The notes under the pieces are model-generated. The model was not told the origin of the DNA, ran no database searches, and was given only the letters and a program-made list of their open reading frames with translations. Positions 1 through 12,914 of a stretch of 64,000 nt of DNA are shown in pieces; position 1 is the first letter of the stretch, and every line of letters begins with the position of its first letter. The translations under genes were made by a program, and so were the position numbers. The stretch is from NCBI GenBank assembly GCA_001465935.1, contig LNKV01000006.1, positions 434,001 to 498,000 on the forward strand, given 5' to 3'. The DNA comes from Clarireedia homoeocarpa. Its lineage: Eukaryota; Ascomycota; Leotiomycetes; Helotiales; Rutstroemiaceae.

Positions 1-259
1 GGTTGAAGTGGGGTACCTTAGGCTCAGAAGCTAACTGTAGAACTAATTGGAGGGCCAAACTGTCGCACCCAGATCTTTTTAAAATCATTCATAATCACAA
101 CCTGGGCCATTTCTTATTACTGGTTGCAGCATCAATGCCAAAGCTGCATCATACAATCTAAGAAGACTTGAGTCTAGCTTCTTCATTTATATATCTTGTC
201 TCTTCCTTACTCCATTAATGAGGAAAACCTGACTCTTACCTTTGCGCTGCGTCGCAACA

Positions 260-1388
260 ATGGCTCGAACTGGGCGTCCTGGAAATGGAGGATTGGCTTC
301 GAAGTCCGGCTGGATTGGTTCCGTGGCACGATTCTGGACGGCAAGTTGCTTGCTTGATGACAGCAGCATTTCTTATCTGATAAATTTCGCTCTAGAAAAC
401 CTATGCTCCAGATTATGTTGGTTTCGCGGTGTTGTTGACAGCTTACTGCTTGGTAATGCTATCTTCCTAGTTGTGACTTGCCTACCATATATCTAACCCA
501 TGCACGACCAGATCGAATTTCTGCAGAAGCCCTTCCACCGAATGTTCTTCATTAACAACATCAATATTCAATATCCACATGCCTTGCAGGAGCGGGTGCC
601 AGTGAAGTGGAACCTGGTATATGCAGGCGCTATTCCATGCGCAGCTTTGGCTCTTTGGTTAGGCATTTCAAAAGCGAACCTACACAAATGGCATGTCACG
701 ATGCTGGGTTTCTTCATCGGGTAAGCCAATTGAACGTATAAAGTAAATGTCACTGACTTTGGGCAGTCTTGTTCTTACCTCTTTCATAACCGATGTTATC
801 AAGAATGCAGTTGGACGACCGCGGCCCGATCTTATATCTCGATGCAAGCCTGCACCTGGTACACCTGACAACAAACTCGTTACTATAGACGTGTGCACAG
901 AGACAGACCCTCATACACTTCAAGATGGATGGAGAAGCTTTCCATCCGGGCACTCCTCTTTTGCCTTTGCAGGTCTAGGATTTTTAGCATTGTTCATTGC
1001 TGGGCAAACACACGTGTTTAGACCAAGGACAGATCTTGGAAGAGTTCTACTAGCTTTCGCTCCATTGCTTGGAGCCGCTATGATTGCTATTAGTCGATGC
1101 GAGGATTACCGGTGAGTCTCACCTAGGCTGGCATGCACAATGAAATATTAACGAGATATCAGCCATGATGTGTATGATGTTACCTGTGGCTCCATACTCG
1201 GTATGGGTATCACATACTTCTCGTATCGGAGATATTTCCCAAAATTACATTCATCGAAATGCCATGAGCCATACCCGTCAAGAGAAGCTGTCTTCAATCA
1301 AGGTTTTGGAAAAGTCAAGAATGACGAAGAAGCAGAAGCAGGAGCCGTCAGAGAGTTCGACCTTTCTGACAATGATAGTGAAACGTAG
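260..1388 (+). CDS. PAP2-family lipid phosphate phosphatase (LPP/DPP1-like)
   Basis: Five exons fit: 260-340, 396-452, 512-720, 767-1111 and 1163-1388, giving 305 residues with all phases consistent. The three signature motifs of the PAP2 superfamily are present: KNAVGRPRPD, then PSGH in FPSGHSSFAF, then SRCEDYRHDVYD (S-R-x5-H-x3-D), the last formed across the exon 4/5 junction. The family dephosphorylates phosphatidic acid, diacylglycerol pyrophosphate or related lipids in internal membranes; several hydrophobic segments agree with an integral membrane enzyme. The ATG at 260 is the first that joins in frame to exon 2. Intron 1 (341-395) appears to be GC-AG (GCAAGT donor). The tail is short, acidic and hydrophilic. 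The family is certain; the lipid substrate cannot be read from sequence. Confidence 0.88.
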
Positions 1389-1817
1389 CATTCTAGGTGC
1401 CTGGATCTATGAAAAAATTGTGCAAAAGCTTTTGACTTGCTGCATCCCCGCATTCGGAATTGCGGACGTTTTCCTTTGTGCACCAACAACACCCTCTGCG
1501 AAGCCTATTATCAACATTCTGGGCTAGTCCTTTGTTCGAACAACATTTCACGCTCTATCCCGGTTTGTCTTTATTCATTACTTTCATGTTCAGCGCAGTT
1601 GAATTAGACGTCATATGATTGTAAATACATTTACTCGTTACCCCAATTCCCAGGAAGTCAAAATACATATCTATATTTCCATCAAATAAGATCTACTCTC
1701 ATTGAAGATTGTACCACTTTCTGCGTCTCAAGGGCTTACAAGACCTTAGCTATATGTCCTATCAATCTTTTCTGGTTGAACTATTGTACAAGAGAGGGTG
1801 CAAGGTCTGAAAAGGTT
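1389..1817. other. Intergenic spacer, no feature seen
   Basis: This 430-bp AT-leaning stretch separates two genes on the same strand. It presumably holds the 3' UTR of the phosphatase and the promoter of the next gene. No coding exon, RNA gene or repeat was recognised. Confidence 0.5.
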
Positions 1818-4800
1818 ATGGCCACCGCGAGCCCTCCACGACGGTCCCTCATGCGGAACCTACTATGGCGACTATGGAGAATCCTCACTCTCCGAAAAGT
1901 TGATATCCTTGTCGGTTGCCTGTTAATCCTGACGACTTTCAGGAGCACTAAACGTTGGATTTTTGGGATATATTACTACTACAAGGAATACAGTATTGCA
2001 AGAAATGGAGGCGGGATACTGGGACAGAGCTGCAACCGAGTATTGCTGGCAGAGGGTTGGCACCCGTGGCAAGACTTTCGGCATGAAAGTGATGAGTACT
2101 GGTGGTTCTACAACAGGTGCAAGGGAAATGATAGAGGGTGGAGAGCTGGAAATGTGAGGAGCGGGAGCGTAAGTAGTTACCATTGACAGAGCGCGGTAAT
2201 CTTTCCCACTGAAAATCCATAGGATGAGAGATCACTAGCTCAAGCAATCAACACCGCAGTGACATATGGCGATATTCTTCCTACATTTATAATACTCTCA
2301 GTTGTGAGTTTTCTGTTATCTCTTCACACTATTACGCCACTGACCATATTCCTAGTTTATGGCTTTTTCTCTGTTGGGAGTCAGCCTTTTGTATAATTAT
2401 TGGCGGGGAGTCGCAGACGTAAGCATTACACCTATCCATAAGCCATCCCAGTGAAGCTGATATTTTCACCTAGCGAAATTCCCTCAGTAACAGCGATTTT
2501 GTGATGTTTCTTTCCGCATTTCTCGCATTATGCATCTTCATGATCCTCACAAAAGTCTTCGTCGAGTATCTGCTGCAACCTCTTTTCAGTTACATTATCT
2601 TTCCAAGCACGCGAATTTCAGTGCATGCCGTTGGAGAAATCGCATTAACATTACTATCTCCTTCGACTCCTCATGTTGTCTTCTGGTTATCTGTCATTTT
2701 CCTTCCTGTAATCTACTCGTGTTATTATAATCTTCCGTTCAATAATGCAGCTGTAGTTATTGATCGTATCGAGAGACTTGGAAAGGAGAGATTTAGAGAT
2801 AGCGAAAGTTTAGAAGACATAGAGGAATTACGACTTCTCGACGAGATCTATGGCTCGCAAGATTTTCTTAAATATCTCTATCTTCTCCCACTCACTCGAC
2901 TCGGCATAGCTATCAACGTCTTGCAACTATGGCGGCAAATATGGAACACGTCTATTGCAACATTTGTCGTTAAGGTCATTATCGCTGGCTGGACAATAGC
3001 AGTGAGATTTCGGGACCATATCAAAGGCCAAACTGATCAGTATTGCAGACATGTTGCTGTCGGTTGTAAATGCTTTACTGCAAATGTCCAACATCCTGGA
3101 GCACAAATCTTGCAGGACGCTATCACCCTTGCCGAGAAGAATGACTTTCTTACTCGCGAACGCGACACAGCCATTGAGAAGAAGAATAAATTCCGGGAAA
3201 AGGTGGAAAAATTGGCCAAGCATAGAAAAAATTGCAAGGATACTCATCAGGCTTTTAGAGCACAGGACTTCAACCTGCAACAAATTGACAAATTGCAAAC
3301 CGAAAACGATAGACTTGTTGAAGATAATCGACAGTTGAATGCTAAACTTGCCGATATAGGGCGGAATCGGGTTTCAAGAGCGGTAGAAATACAGCAAAAT
3401 GCATATGTCCGTGCTCGCGATAATCATCGCGAACAAATGCATCGTCTCACTGCCGCACTGGCTGAAAGTGAAACACAAGTCGCTACTCTGGAGGACGAGA
3501 TCCGCAAATTAAAGGAGGATCTCAACACGAGCCGAAATGGATCGTTGCTCTCCATCAACCAGAAGCTTCAGAATGAGATATCGAAGTTGACAAAAGACCT
3601 ATTTGACGCTGATCGTCAACATAACATTGAACTCCAACTGAAGGATGAGCAAATTGAGAATGAATCTCTCAGACTGCTTCTAAGGTTAGACGGGGGAGGA
3701 CAGGCTCGGATACGACAATTGGAAACGTTGATCAAAAAGAGAGACAAAGACCTCGCCACATGTATCATAGCCCGAGACAAGTTCGAAAGAGATGCGAAAG
3801 AGCACGCAGAGGAGATTGAACGTATGAAGGAAAAGAAGTTTCGCACAGAAGCACTACACCTAAAGGACCTACTCAATAATGCACAAAAAGAACTCTTTGA
3901 AAAAGAAGAGAGGCTGAACACACTAGAATTCTTCTCCAAGGTGGAAAACAGTGTCGAAGCGGTAGAGGAGGAATGTGCGAGACGACAAACAGTATTGGAG
4001 ACTGTGAATGACGATCTTAAACGCCAGATATCTGTGTTTCATCAACAAATTGATCGGGCTTGGGATGACTTAGACTGGTCTGTAGACAAGTTCGGGAACC
4101 GTGATAGATATACTGTTTTCGTTCCTGAGGCATATAATGAGATTCGACGTCAGCAGGACGACGTATGGAAAATGAAATATCAACTTCGGCAGATGGGCAC
4201 AGCGCTCAATGCTCCTGATCTGGATGATGAATTAGCGAATATGCGGGATGAGGATAACAAGTATAGGGACGAGGCTTTTGCCCTTCGGGGATTATTGAAT
4301 GAGTCTGAAAAAAAGGTCGCGAACCTCCAGGCGAAGGTAGCATACCTCGAACGCATTGAAGAAGCATTGACTGCACAGAATGGGAGGACAGGGCAGATGG
4401 ACACACAGGACGTGCCGCTTTCAAGGCCAACACCAAGAACGTCCTCTCGGAAGCTCTCAAGCCATCATAGCTCACCAACCACCAATAACCCGGTACACTC
4501 TCCTATTTTAGATGACAATCTACAAGATGCGGTCCCGGAGCCGCCTTTCCGAGAGATATACACTAAGCCCTCAGCATTCGATATGAGAGGCTGGAATGTG
4601 GATGAAACTGCGAGCACCTTTCGAACTACCACAAGAATTGGTCATGAACTTGTGCATACTGGTGTTAGCGCAATTGTGGCACTTCTACAGTCAATACGTG
4701 CACAGAAGCCAGGTATTCCACTTGGACAGACATCGAATCTCGCCCTGCTTAATCTGTTTGAAGATCGATTTCTGCCACCAGCAGCACCTGGGCGTGCATA

Positions 4801-6115
4801 CAGCGAGTACCAGGTAGCTCAAGCATTGAGTATTTTATCCCAAAAAAAACTCTACTTGGTAACGGTTCGCAAGAAGCGCGGGCATCCGAACGAAGAAGAC
4901 TCGTATACTTTTCGTACCATCTTTTATTTCTTAACCGCGGAAAATGAGTCGAACCACCCAGCGCCAATTTACCTGTTCTTAGAAGAACCGGATATTTGGC
5001 GAAGTATGAGCCTAGTAGGTCTAGTAGCACCGCAGAGAGATCAGGTCTTGACGACCGCATCTTCTCGTCAGTGGGATGGTCCTACTCCCTTCCAAGCACC
5101 TCCGGGTTGCGAGATAGATGAAAACACGGCGACCACATACCAATGTTTTGATGGCTCTGGGAATCTGGTTCGGCGCACGAATGTCTCATCAATAAATGCT
5201 GTCATTTCTTCGTTTCGATCCCAATATCCTGATTCTCCGATCGGGATGGCATCACCCGATGAACTGTATAAGCGCCTGCAGGAATTGTTCCCATCACATA
5301 CTGGCGAGTATGGCATTGCACAGCTTCAAGCCTTATTATCGGATTCCAACCACCCACCTCTTTATGCTCTGCGGGTAGTGGAACCTGCAATAGATGGGGA
5401 AGGAGGTTACGTATCCACCATCGAGATTTTTGGTCCCCGATCGAATCCAGAAATACGTCCGGAACTTCTTGTATACCACACAGCTTACGATATTAATGCT
5501 CCTTGGAAGGGCATGATTTTGAAAAAGGAGGAAAACCCGTCTGAAAAACCGTTCCCGACATTTCATGATATTGTAATATACGACATGCTCAAGAATTTCG
5601 ATACGACTCCTTGGGAAGTCGACTTCAATAAGCACCCCGAAGTAGACCGTTTCGCTGATTTAGCACAAGCATTACACAAAGCATACCGGTCACAATACTT
5701 ATCACCATCTGGAGCAGTTACACGCGGTCAATTTCCTTATACGGAATGGAGAGATGTGATCGCTCGAGAATTTTCCAGAGTTGGTCCAAATGGTAGTAAT
5801 ATTTCCAAGGAACATCATGCTTTGCAGCAGTTCTTAGATCGTCAGACCTTCAATTCTGTTAGGCTGAATAGAATACAAGCTGTTATAAAAGATGGCTCCA
5901 GGAGACATTGGAGCATCAGCCTCAAGAGCTGTGCGCCGGCTGTGGTGCCGTCGATTTGTGCGGAAATATATTTGCTTGTTGACGAGAAAGAGCAATGGCA
6001 AGCTATGACGCCTCAGGGTGTAAGACGGCGAGAGGAACTTGAAGAACGGCAACAGGTACAAAAATATCAACGGCCACGAGTAGAGGATGACTTGGATGAC
6101 TCGGATGATTGGTAA
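1818..6115 (+). CDS. Large membrane-anchored coiled-coil protein with a threefold C-terminal module
   Basis: Exons 1818-2168, 2223-2303, 2356-2418 and 2474-6115 join in phase 0 throughout, giving 1,378 residues. The first ~330 residues contain several hydrophobic segments (around 34-60, 138-160, 172-208 and 212-250, with more near 270-320), so the amino end is probably multi-pass. From about 380 to 800 the sequence is charged, with long coiled-coil stretches rich in K/E/R/Q. After a Ser/Thr/Pro linker come three related modules of 110-125 residues, starting near 890, 1073 and 1226. Each has an R-x-Q-x-P-like helix, an LF/F-containing middle, a hydrophobic strand and a closing hydrophobic-W motif. 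The tail is acidic. I do not recognise the family. The architecture would suit an organelle-membrane tether or scaffold, which is inference only. The ATG at 1818 is the first in frame upstream of exon 2. Confidence 0.75.
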
Positions 6116-8177
6116 AACTTAGCCCTATGTACTTACACAATATATACCGCCTACTGAGCGACATTAAGCAACTAAATATTCGCAAGATGTCTGAATTATG
6201 TTGGCGTTGAGCTTTTATGATAGATCCGGGTGTAATATAGGTATCATATATGTTTGTTTTATATGATTTTGACATGCAAAAAGTGCTCCAGGGCTCGCAA
6301 GATCCGTCAGCCACGAAAATAAGAACCGATGAAGTAAACACTTAGAGTCGTTTCGATGCATTTTGAATCCTTTCTCCTCGTATAGGAGACAACTACGCAT
6401 TCAAAAGATACAGACATCTGTGTAGAAGTCTACAGGGCTTCTCTATGATCTCGAGAGCAACACGCCTACTGTGAGTCCTCGCTAATCAGGACTTCAATGA
6501 GGGGCAGATTACCCCAAGAGTTTCACCGGTGGAAGTGAAAATTCCGACCTTGAGAGCGTTGTGTTTCTTCCCTTCGAGTGTCAGAGCGAGAAGTTGACCT
6601 CGATCGATCTTTCTCGGATGGAACTCGGTACTGAAATACGGACTGACCATCCCGGTATATAAGGCTCATTTGCTGGTCAATAAATAAGTATGCATGAACC
6701 ACCACTAAAGGAAAAACTTCAGCTTACAAGATGTTCTTCCTTCGTCGTATGCCCAGTATTGTTGCGAAGTTTAATGAGGACACAGAGTACATGGTTTAGG
6801 AACTGAGGGGAAGTTTGCGCCATTTCGGAAGATGTGTCGCAAATGGAGGATTTGTTTGATAAGGGAAGTAGCTTTCTCTTGAAAATTGCAACCAGATTGC
6901 AGCGAAGGCCAAGACGAGAAGGTAAAGGTTGGTGAAAAAAGACGACAGCAGCGGTTGATTTAGCAGCGCTGAACAGCAGACACTTGGAAAATTTGTGCTA
7001 GAATTGCTAGATCCAAGAAGATAGATCCTCAAGTAAATAATGGCTAATTAATACAATGAACACGAATTTAGCTCTACAACAGATGAAGTTTGGCTCTTAA
7101 ATCCAGCGGACCAACAAATTTTTCGATGCAGTGAACCTCATTGACGACCAAATTTATATCCCCCAACAGTAGCTGGTTGTCGTGAGATCCTTAGAACATT
7201 GTAGCTTCCATCGCCAGGATAGCACGGGTTTCAGATCCCTAGAGATTATTGCAGACCATATTCATTCATGGCCATCGGTGTCACCGTTTTGCGATACACA
7301 GCATTCTACGCGCCCTCTAATCGTTCTTGGAATTAATTGTGTTGCAACCATTGAATGACGTGGTTTTCTGTAAGAAGCAATCGAATTATAAAATGCTGCA
7401 TGTTGGGCGAAAATTTCAGAGGAAAAGAAGTGGAAATGAAAGTGGGCGTTTAGTTTCTAGGGAGAAATACGGAAAAAGAAGGGGAGGAAGTCTGAGCAGA
7501 ATCCGGCCATGGTCCATGGCTGTGTTGATCGGACTTGAAATTGGCTGAGCAATCCCATCGATAGCATAGCACATGGTTTTTGTTTGGTCTTGCAACATAC
7601 AATCGAATGACCAAGATGATATTGAAGATAATCACATTCAACATTTTCCAACTGATCAGCCAAGCCGGAGAACACATCGCCACAAATGGCGAAGTAATAT
7701 GTAAAGAAATAGCATTACACTTTCATCTAGCCCGATAATCGAACTTCTGTAGATAAGCATCCAAAGTATCGTAGAATAATTGGCACACTTGCTAACTCTG
7801 TGATCGTTTCCTTGAAGGCAGAAAGAAAAAAAGGCAGCGATCAAGCTGAATTATACTGTCCTGGTTGCCAGTTTATATAACATTGACAGGCGGGTGCCGC
7901 AGAGGAATCTTTCTCCGCTTTACACCTACACGAGGCGGTTACTTGGACTCTGGAATCGTTAGAAAACCCATTGAGCTGGTTGGAAAATAATTACTACATT
8001 AATCTAGGAAGTGTTTTAATAATTCTGTAGGAACATAAGCAAGTGTACGAAAACGAGTAATTTCGTGAAATTCGAATTATTCTATAGCTGGAAGCTTGAA
8101 AGCATAAATAATCATTCCAACTGATCAAGTCATTGCAAATAAAACTATACTCACACAACATGCGCCACGTAATGATT
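6116..8177. other. 2-kb gap without a recognisable gene
   Basis: Only short open frames occur here, on both strands, without codon bias, splice logic or family resemblance. No tRNA box pairs or clear repeats were found. It should contain the 3' ends of the flanking convergent genes. A non-coding transcript cannot be excluded. Confidence 0.45.
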
Positions 8178-9830
8178 TCATTCTACCGTCAAACCATCTT
8201 GCTTGCCTTTTTCCGCCCTACGTTCTTCATCTGCGGGGCCATAATCACTCGTGAGATCAGTCGAAGCACGACTAAGATTAGAATCACGAGAATTTCGTAA
8301 ACTAGATGAATAACCTGAGAGTGATGGAGGACCATCTCTGGCCATGAGTTTATCTGTGAGACGAGAGAGGGTCTTCCGGACTCCAAGATGCCTGTTTCTA
8401 GAGTCATCTTCATAGAGGGAATCCGAAGTAGGTCGACGTGAAGAAGAGTACGACGAGCGAGATGGCCTGCTTCTAGGTCGAAGTGGCTGGTAGTAGTAAT
8501 GGCTGGAACGTCTCGGGACAGGGCGACGTTTGGTTGAGCGCGACGATGATCTACTTGATACAGATGGGCGGCTACTAGCTTCTGTCGGCTGAGATGCGTA
8601 TTGCGGTGCGGGTATAGCAACAGCCGGTGCTTCGCTTGGCGGTTGGACAGCGAGGTCTTGTAGGACATATGATTTGGTGGGTTCCACAGTAACCGTGGGG
8701 TAAGCCACTGGAAGTGGAGCTCCTTGAACTGGAGCTACAACAGTCTGTGGGTGCAATAATGATGCGCGGCGCATGGCATCTTCTGGATAATTTACTGTTG
8801 CTGCAGTCGGCTCATACATGCTGGGTTCAACCTGGTTATTTGTAGGATATGGAACTGCTTCTGCGGGGATTGGATGTTGAGTAGCAACGATAGGATACTT
8901 CGTTTGTCGAGAACGCTTTGGATCGTAATAGTACTGCAAACCTCTGGATTTTGGGGATGTTCGACTACTGGCTGAGGATGAAATTTGGCGAAGCGACCGG
9001 CGTTGATAACCACGATGGTGGTTGGGATGGTGACGGTGACGGCTTGAAGGATAATCTTTTGGCCGATGATGATGAGGCTGATGATGAACATGTGGGTGCT
9101 GCGTCAAGAAACCGACCGGCTCCATGACCGTTATCGTCTCTGCATTATCATATATCAATTTGAAGATCTCCTCTCCCGGCGTTACCTTCATAATTGTCAG
9201 ATTACTTGGCATGAGGATTGGGTTTCCAAGGCGAGGTCGACCAGTTTCAGCCGCATTAATGACTCGTAGAACACCGCGACTATGTCCAGCTGATGAGATT
9301 CATTAGCTTGTTGAATCGATATTCTCCGTAAAATAGGCTCCTGACTTACGGATGATGGGCTCGTAAAGAAGGTTCTCATGATGGTGATCACCATGTAGGT
9401 TTCGCAGCACCCGCGTACAAACCTTAGATGCTTTCCAATCAAAATGCTTCTTCCGAATAAACATGTTTTGGAGGCGCTCTTCGACTGCCATATCCGCAGG
9501 CATGATCTCCCAAAGGAAAAAGCTTTGAGATCCATGTCGGAGATTGACTTTATGGAAGCTCAATGTTCGATTCGGATGGTGGTGCTCACCTCTGTGCGGC
9601 ACCGGATTTACCCAGGCTGCCTTACCACGCCACGGATCATTGTATCGTTGATCGTGCAACGGCCCCGAAATGTAGACACTGACATCCTAAGTTTTGTCAA
9701 TAATAAAGAAATGATCATAGAACTCAAAGGCACTTACAGTATTGTGACTGCCGAATGGTTCTCTGGTGACGTCTCTTGTTCGGAAGAGAAGATACAACGT
9801 ATTCGGCTTGAGAACCTTTGAAGAAGTCAT
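8178..9830 (-). CDS. Unrecognised fungal protein with basic, His/Ser/Arg-rich C-terminal half
   Basis: Three exons on the minus strand, 9830-9738, 9686-9350 and 9289-8178, join in frame to give 513 residues; the introns are 51 and 60 nt with normal GT-AG borders. The first ~220 residues look like a folded domain: short strands, a repeated H-x-P/P-H region and an NPILMP motif before a KVTPGEEIF stretch. The remainder is low complexity: a His cluster (HHQPHHHRP), then Ser/Arg/Pro/Tyr-rich sequence with SRSSSRS-like runs, as in intrinsically disordered or phosphorylated nuclear proteins. I do not recognise the family and assign no function. The start at 9830 opens the only frame that continues into exon 2. 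Confidence 0.7.
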
Positions 9831-10274
9831 GCCGACCTGGGATCTCTTCAACTATAACAGAGGATCAAGGTCTTTGATTTTGAGCTCTAGTAGTTTATGT
9901 CGATCTCTATATTTGGTACAAAGTCCAATAATTTTGCACATCCTGCAACTGATATATCATGGACGGTCATAACATGACGACATAATAGGATCCAAGCTTA
10001 TCTGCATATAACCTCACTGACTGCCAATTTGGGGTCATTTCGAAACTGCAACCGCTCTTCATGACGTATGTTGGTGTTGGTGGTCGGGACCAGACCTCCT
10101 ACCAGTTGTACTTGTTTTCGTCTCTTGGCCGGGTGGCACTGCTTGTGTAAGCGCTTAGCCTAACCTTGTTGGCGGATCCATGATCGCAAAGAGGGCAGAT
10201 TATTAGACGGTGCAAACGTAGGCAAACTTTCAAACGAACAGCATTCCCAAACCGCTCATAGCAAACAATGCACC
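9831..10274. other. Intergenic spacer, no feature seen
   Basis: A 444-bp stretch between two minus-strand genes, expected to hold the promoter of one and the 3' UTR of the other. No coding exon or repeat was recognised. Confidence 0.45.
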
Positions 10275-12113
10275 TCAAGATCGAGCCCTTTTTTTCGGTT
10301 TTTTGAATTCTCCCCCCTCAGTCCTCTGAGATAGGGAAGTATCGGATGGAACATCTCGTGAACCAACAGGGCTTGATTGACTACCAGCTTCCTTTAGAGA
10401 CGCGGCATCATGACTTGTTTGGTCAGAGAGATAGTGGCTTTCGAACCCTTGTGAAAGTCCAGACTTCCCTAGCTCGGATTGCTGTGAGACCTCAAAATCC
10501 AGATCGGGCGGCAAGCCATCGATAACTGAACAGATTCTCTTCAAATGAGTCGGCATCCATATATCGTAAACATTCTTGGTGAATTTATATGCTGTCCATT
10601 TCTCTTTGCCATCCAGTGCTGTGAAGCCGAAATCATGGATCATATGGCGGTAGAAGGTGGTCTTTTCTCCTTCGATCACAGGATAATGACCGTAGATTCT
10701 CACTGTGCGGTCATTGTGCGAGATTGAGAAGGCGAGTATCTCCCGATGGAGTTCGTTTTCACGCTTTGCTAGTCTAAAGAGTTCAACAATACCCCTCACC
10801 GCTATCGTCATGCTGTGGGCATTTTGTCGATCTGCGATGTCAAGTCCTGCAGTACCGCACTTTACTTCGCAGGTTAAGAATGGGAAGTACATATCGCATG
10901 TGGCCATAAAGAAAGAAGTATCTGTAACCTCACCCACGAAAGGTCCAATTCTCTGGAGCTGATCTTCCGTGAAAGCTTCTCGCTTGAATGCTACGGAGTA
11001 GTCGGGTTGCGGGCGCGTCTTCGTGATTGGGATGGAATTGTTCCAGCCTTCGTTGACACTTTCTATCAGAACCTTGAGATGTTTCGCGCTGCGTATAGCT
11101 AGGATTTCTGCAGAAGGGACTATTAATGGTGAAATATCACGGACGATTCTAGCCTCGTTTTTGTTCCGCACCATCTCGCAAGTTTCTTCGAATAAATCAT
11201 CGCAAAACAAGGAATTGTCAGGAAATGTTTGTGCAGTCTCGAGGAGGGTTTGGCACCAGTTCTTGCTCGCAGCTGTGACACCCAATTTAGATTTACCCAT
11301 GAAGCTGCCTTTGGTCGCAAGGATAGTTTCATAACGCGCGTCTAGGTATAAGACACTTTTGGTGTCTCTTGGCTTTTGATCGCTAGAGCCAGCAGAGCTG
11401 GCTTCCAATTGTTTACCGCGAAGGGAAGATGAAGACTTCTTCCTTGCAAGTAGGTGATTCATGTTGATCTCTGGCTCCCAGTATTTCTCAAGCCAGCTGT
11501 CCTTTTCGAGATCTCTCCTAGTCTGATCGTCTTGTTCGAAGCATTCTTTAGGCCACTTTTTCTTCTGAATCCAATACGCGACTGGATTGATCTTATTATC
11601 GGCGACACCGTCCGACGCAAGCTGACTAAATGTATCCCCAACAGCCGAGTGTGCTACAGATGTTCGTGATCGCTTTCGAAGGCGCTTAGTTGGCACGCAA
11701 ACAGATGGATCTTCGTGTTCTTGCGCTTGTTTTCGTTTTCGATCCTTATGATATAGAGGGGCCGATGGATTCTGTGGAAACTTGACTTGAGTTAGACTTT
11801 TACAATAGCAGAACAAGAGTGATATACCTCTTTGCCAGGAGTGTTGCTGGTTAGGGAGGGAGTTGAGTATTTCGGTTCGGTATTCCTATCTTTCGATGCA
11901 GTTCGTTCTTGGAGATGCTGTATCTCTTCTAAGCGTGCACTGTTACGAGAAGATAAATGTGGTCGTTTCTTCTGGATACCTTGAGGCCGTTTCCCTATCA
12001 AAAGCTCAGTCAAAGTCCACAGTAATAGGGACGAGTAGCTTACCTTGGTCTTTTGGCACTGATGGTTGCCGCCCAGTTTTTTGGATGTTTCGTTTTGCTT
12101 GACGGCGGGCCAT
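10275..12113 (-). CDS. DUF7924-type fungal protein with an ExK nuclease-like motif
   Basis: Three exons, 12113-12044, 11994-11828 and 11771-10275, give 577 residues. The amino third is basic and disordered (KKRPHLSSR, TKRLRKRSRT), with a likely nuclear localisation signal. The C-terminal half contains PDYSVAFKREAF, then a hydrophobic strand running into CEVKCG, then GLDIADRQNAHSM and a conserved block ending near YKFTKNVYDIWMPTH. That order (D in PDY, then ExK, then a Q-containing helix) is what PD-(D/E)XK-fold nucleases show. To my knowledge this matches a widespread fungal domain of unknown function, DUF7924. The nuclease assignment is inference from motif order. The C-terminus is Ser-rich and ends in KKPKKRARS. 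The domain name is fairly secure; activity is untested. Confidence 0.78.
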
Positions 12114-12914
12114 ATCGACTGGAAGGAGGAGGGGAGCAGGTGGGTTTATATTACCGCTGTGGTTGATGGACAGAAGACGATGAGAGATGCAGCGCCAGAC
12201 GGGGGTTGGTAGGTAACGAATGCGCTAGAGTTTGGTTTTATTATATTAAGACTAGCGTAGAACTCAAGTTGGTATAGATCCGCTATAGTGGAGACGGCGC
12301 TAGGGACATCAGTTGGCGCTAGGCTAAATAAATATTAGTTGTACTCAACGGCATCTTATCTTATCAGCCGATACTGCTTTTTTCCTTCATCATAGCCACG
12401 GCGACGACAGCCTTTTAATTCTCACCAAGATATTATATACAGATTTAGTACTGTATATATTATCATAATCAACAGCTATATTATCGGTAACCCAGCGCCA
12501 ATGGAAGCAGGCCTATAATATCATTCCTGTAGTTTGGTGAATATCCTGAACCGACAAACAGTTATCAGAGAACAATAAGAATGCGAATAACTGACGCGTA
12601 TGTTTCTCAAAAGAGAGGTAAGCTGTTGTCTCAATCGTGTAGTTGTTGGTTTTATTGGCGTATAGGACTGCCTTTGGTATCTTATTACACTCGAGTTGAA
12701 GCTCCTTCTCAATGATTATTTATGTAGCTCTACCTGAAAGCGCGGGGTGCCATCCGGAATAAAGAACTTCCGATTCGTCAACTGCTCAGGTGTTTTTCAC
12801 ATCCAGTTCTACAGTACGTGAAGCCCTACTCCGCATCCACCGCCTTCATTATTGACTCTGTTGAGTAATTTGGTACTTCTTTCCACCAACTTCTATTTTT
12901 CAACCCCGCGCGGC
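12114..12914. other. Divergent promoter region
   Basis: An 800-bp AT-leaning region between the divergent DUF7924 and dicer-like 2 genes. It must contain both promoters. No recognisable operator, RNA gene or repeat was found. Confidence 0.45.

Noticed and set aside
12852..12914. Upstream extension of the dcl2 frame
   Set aside because: The frame there starts with TTG, not ATG, and the added residues do not look like the protein; the ATG at 12915 is the first.
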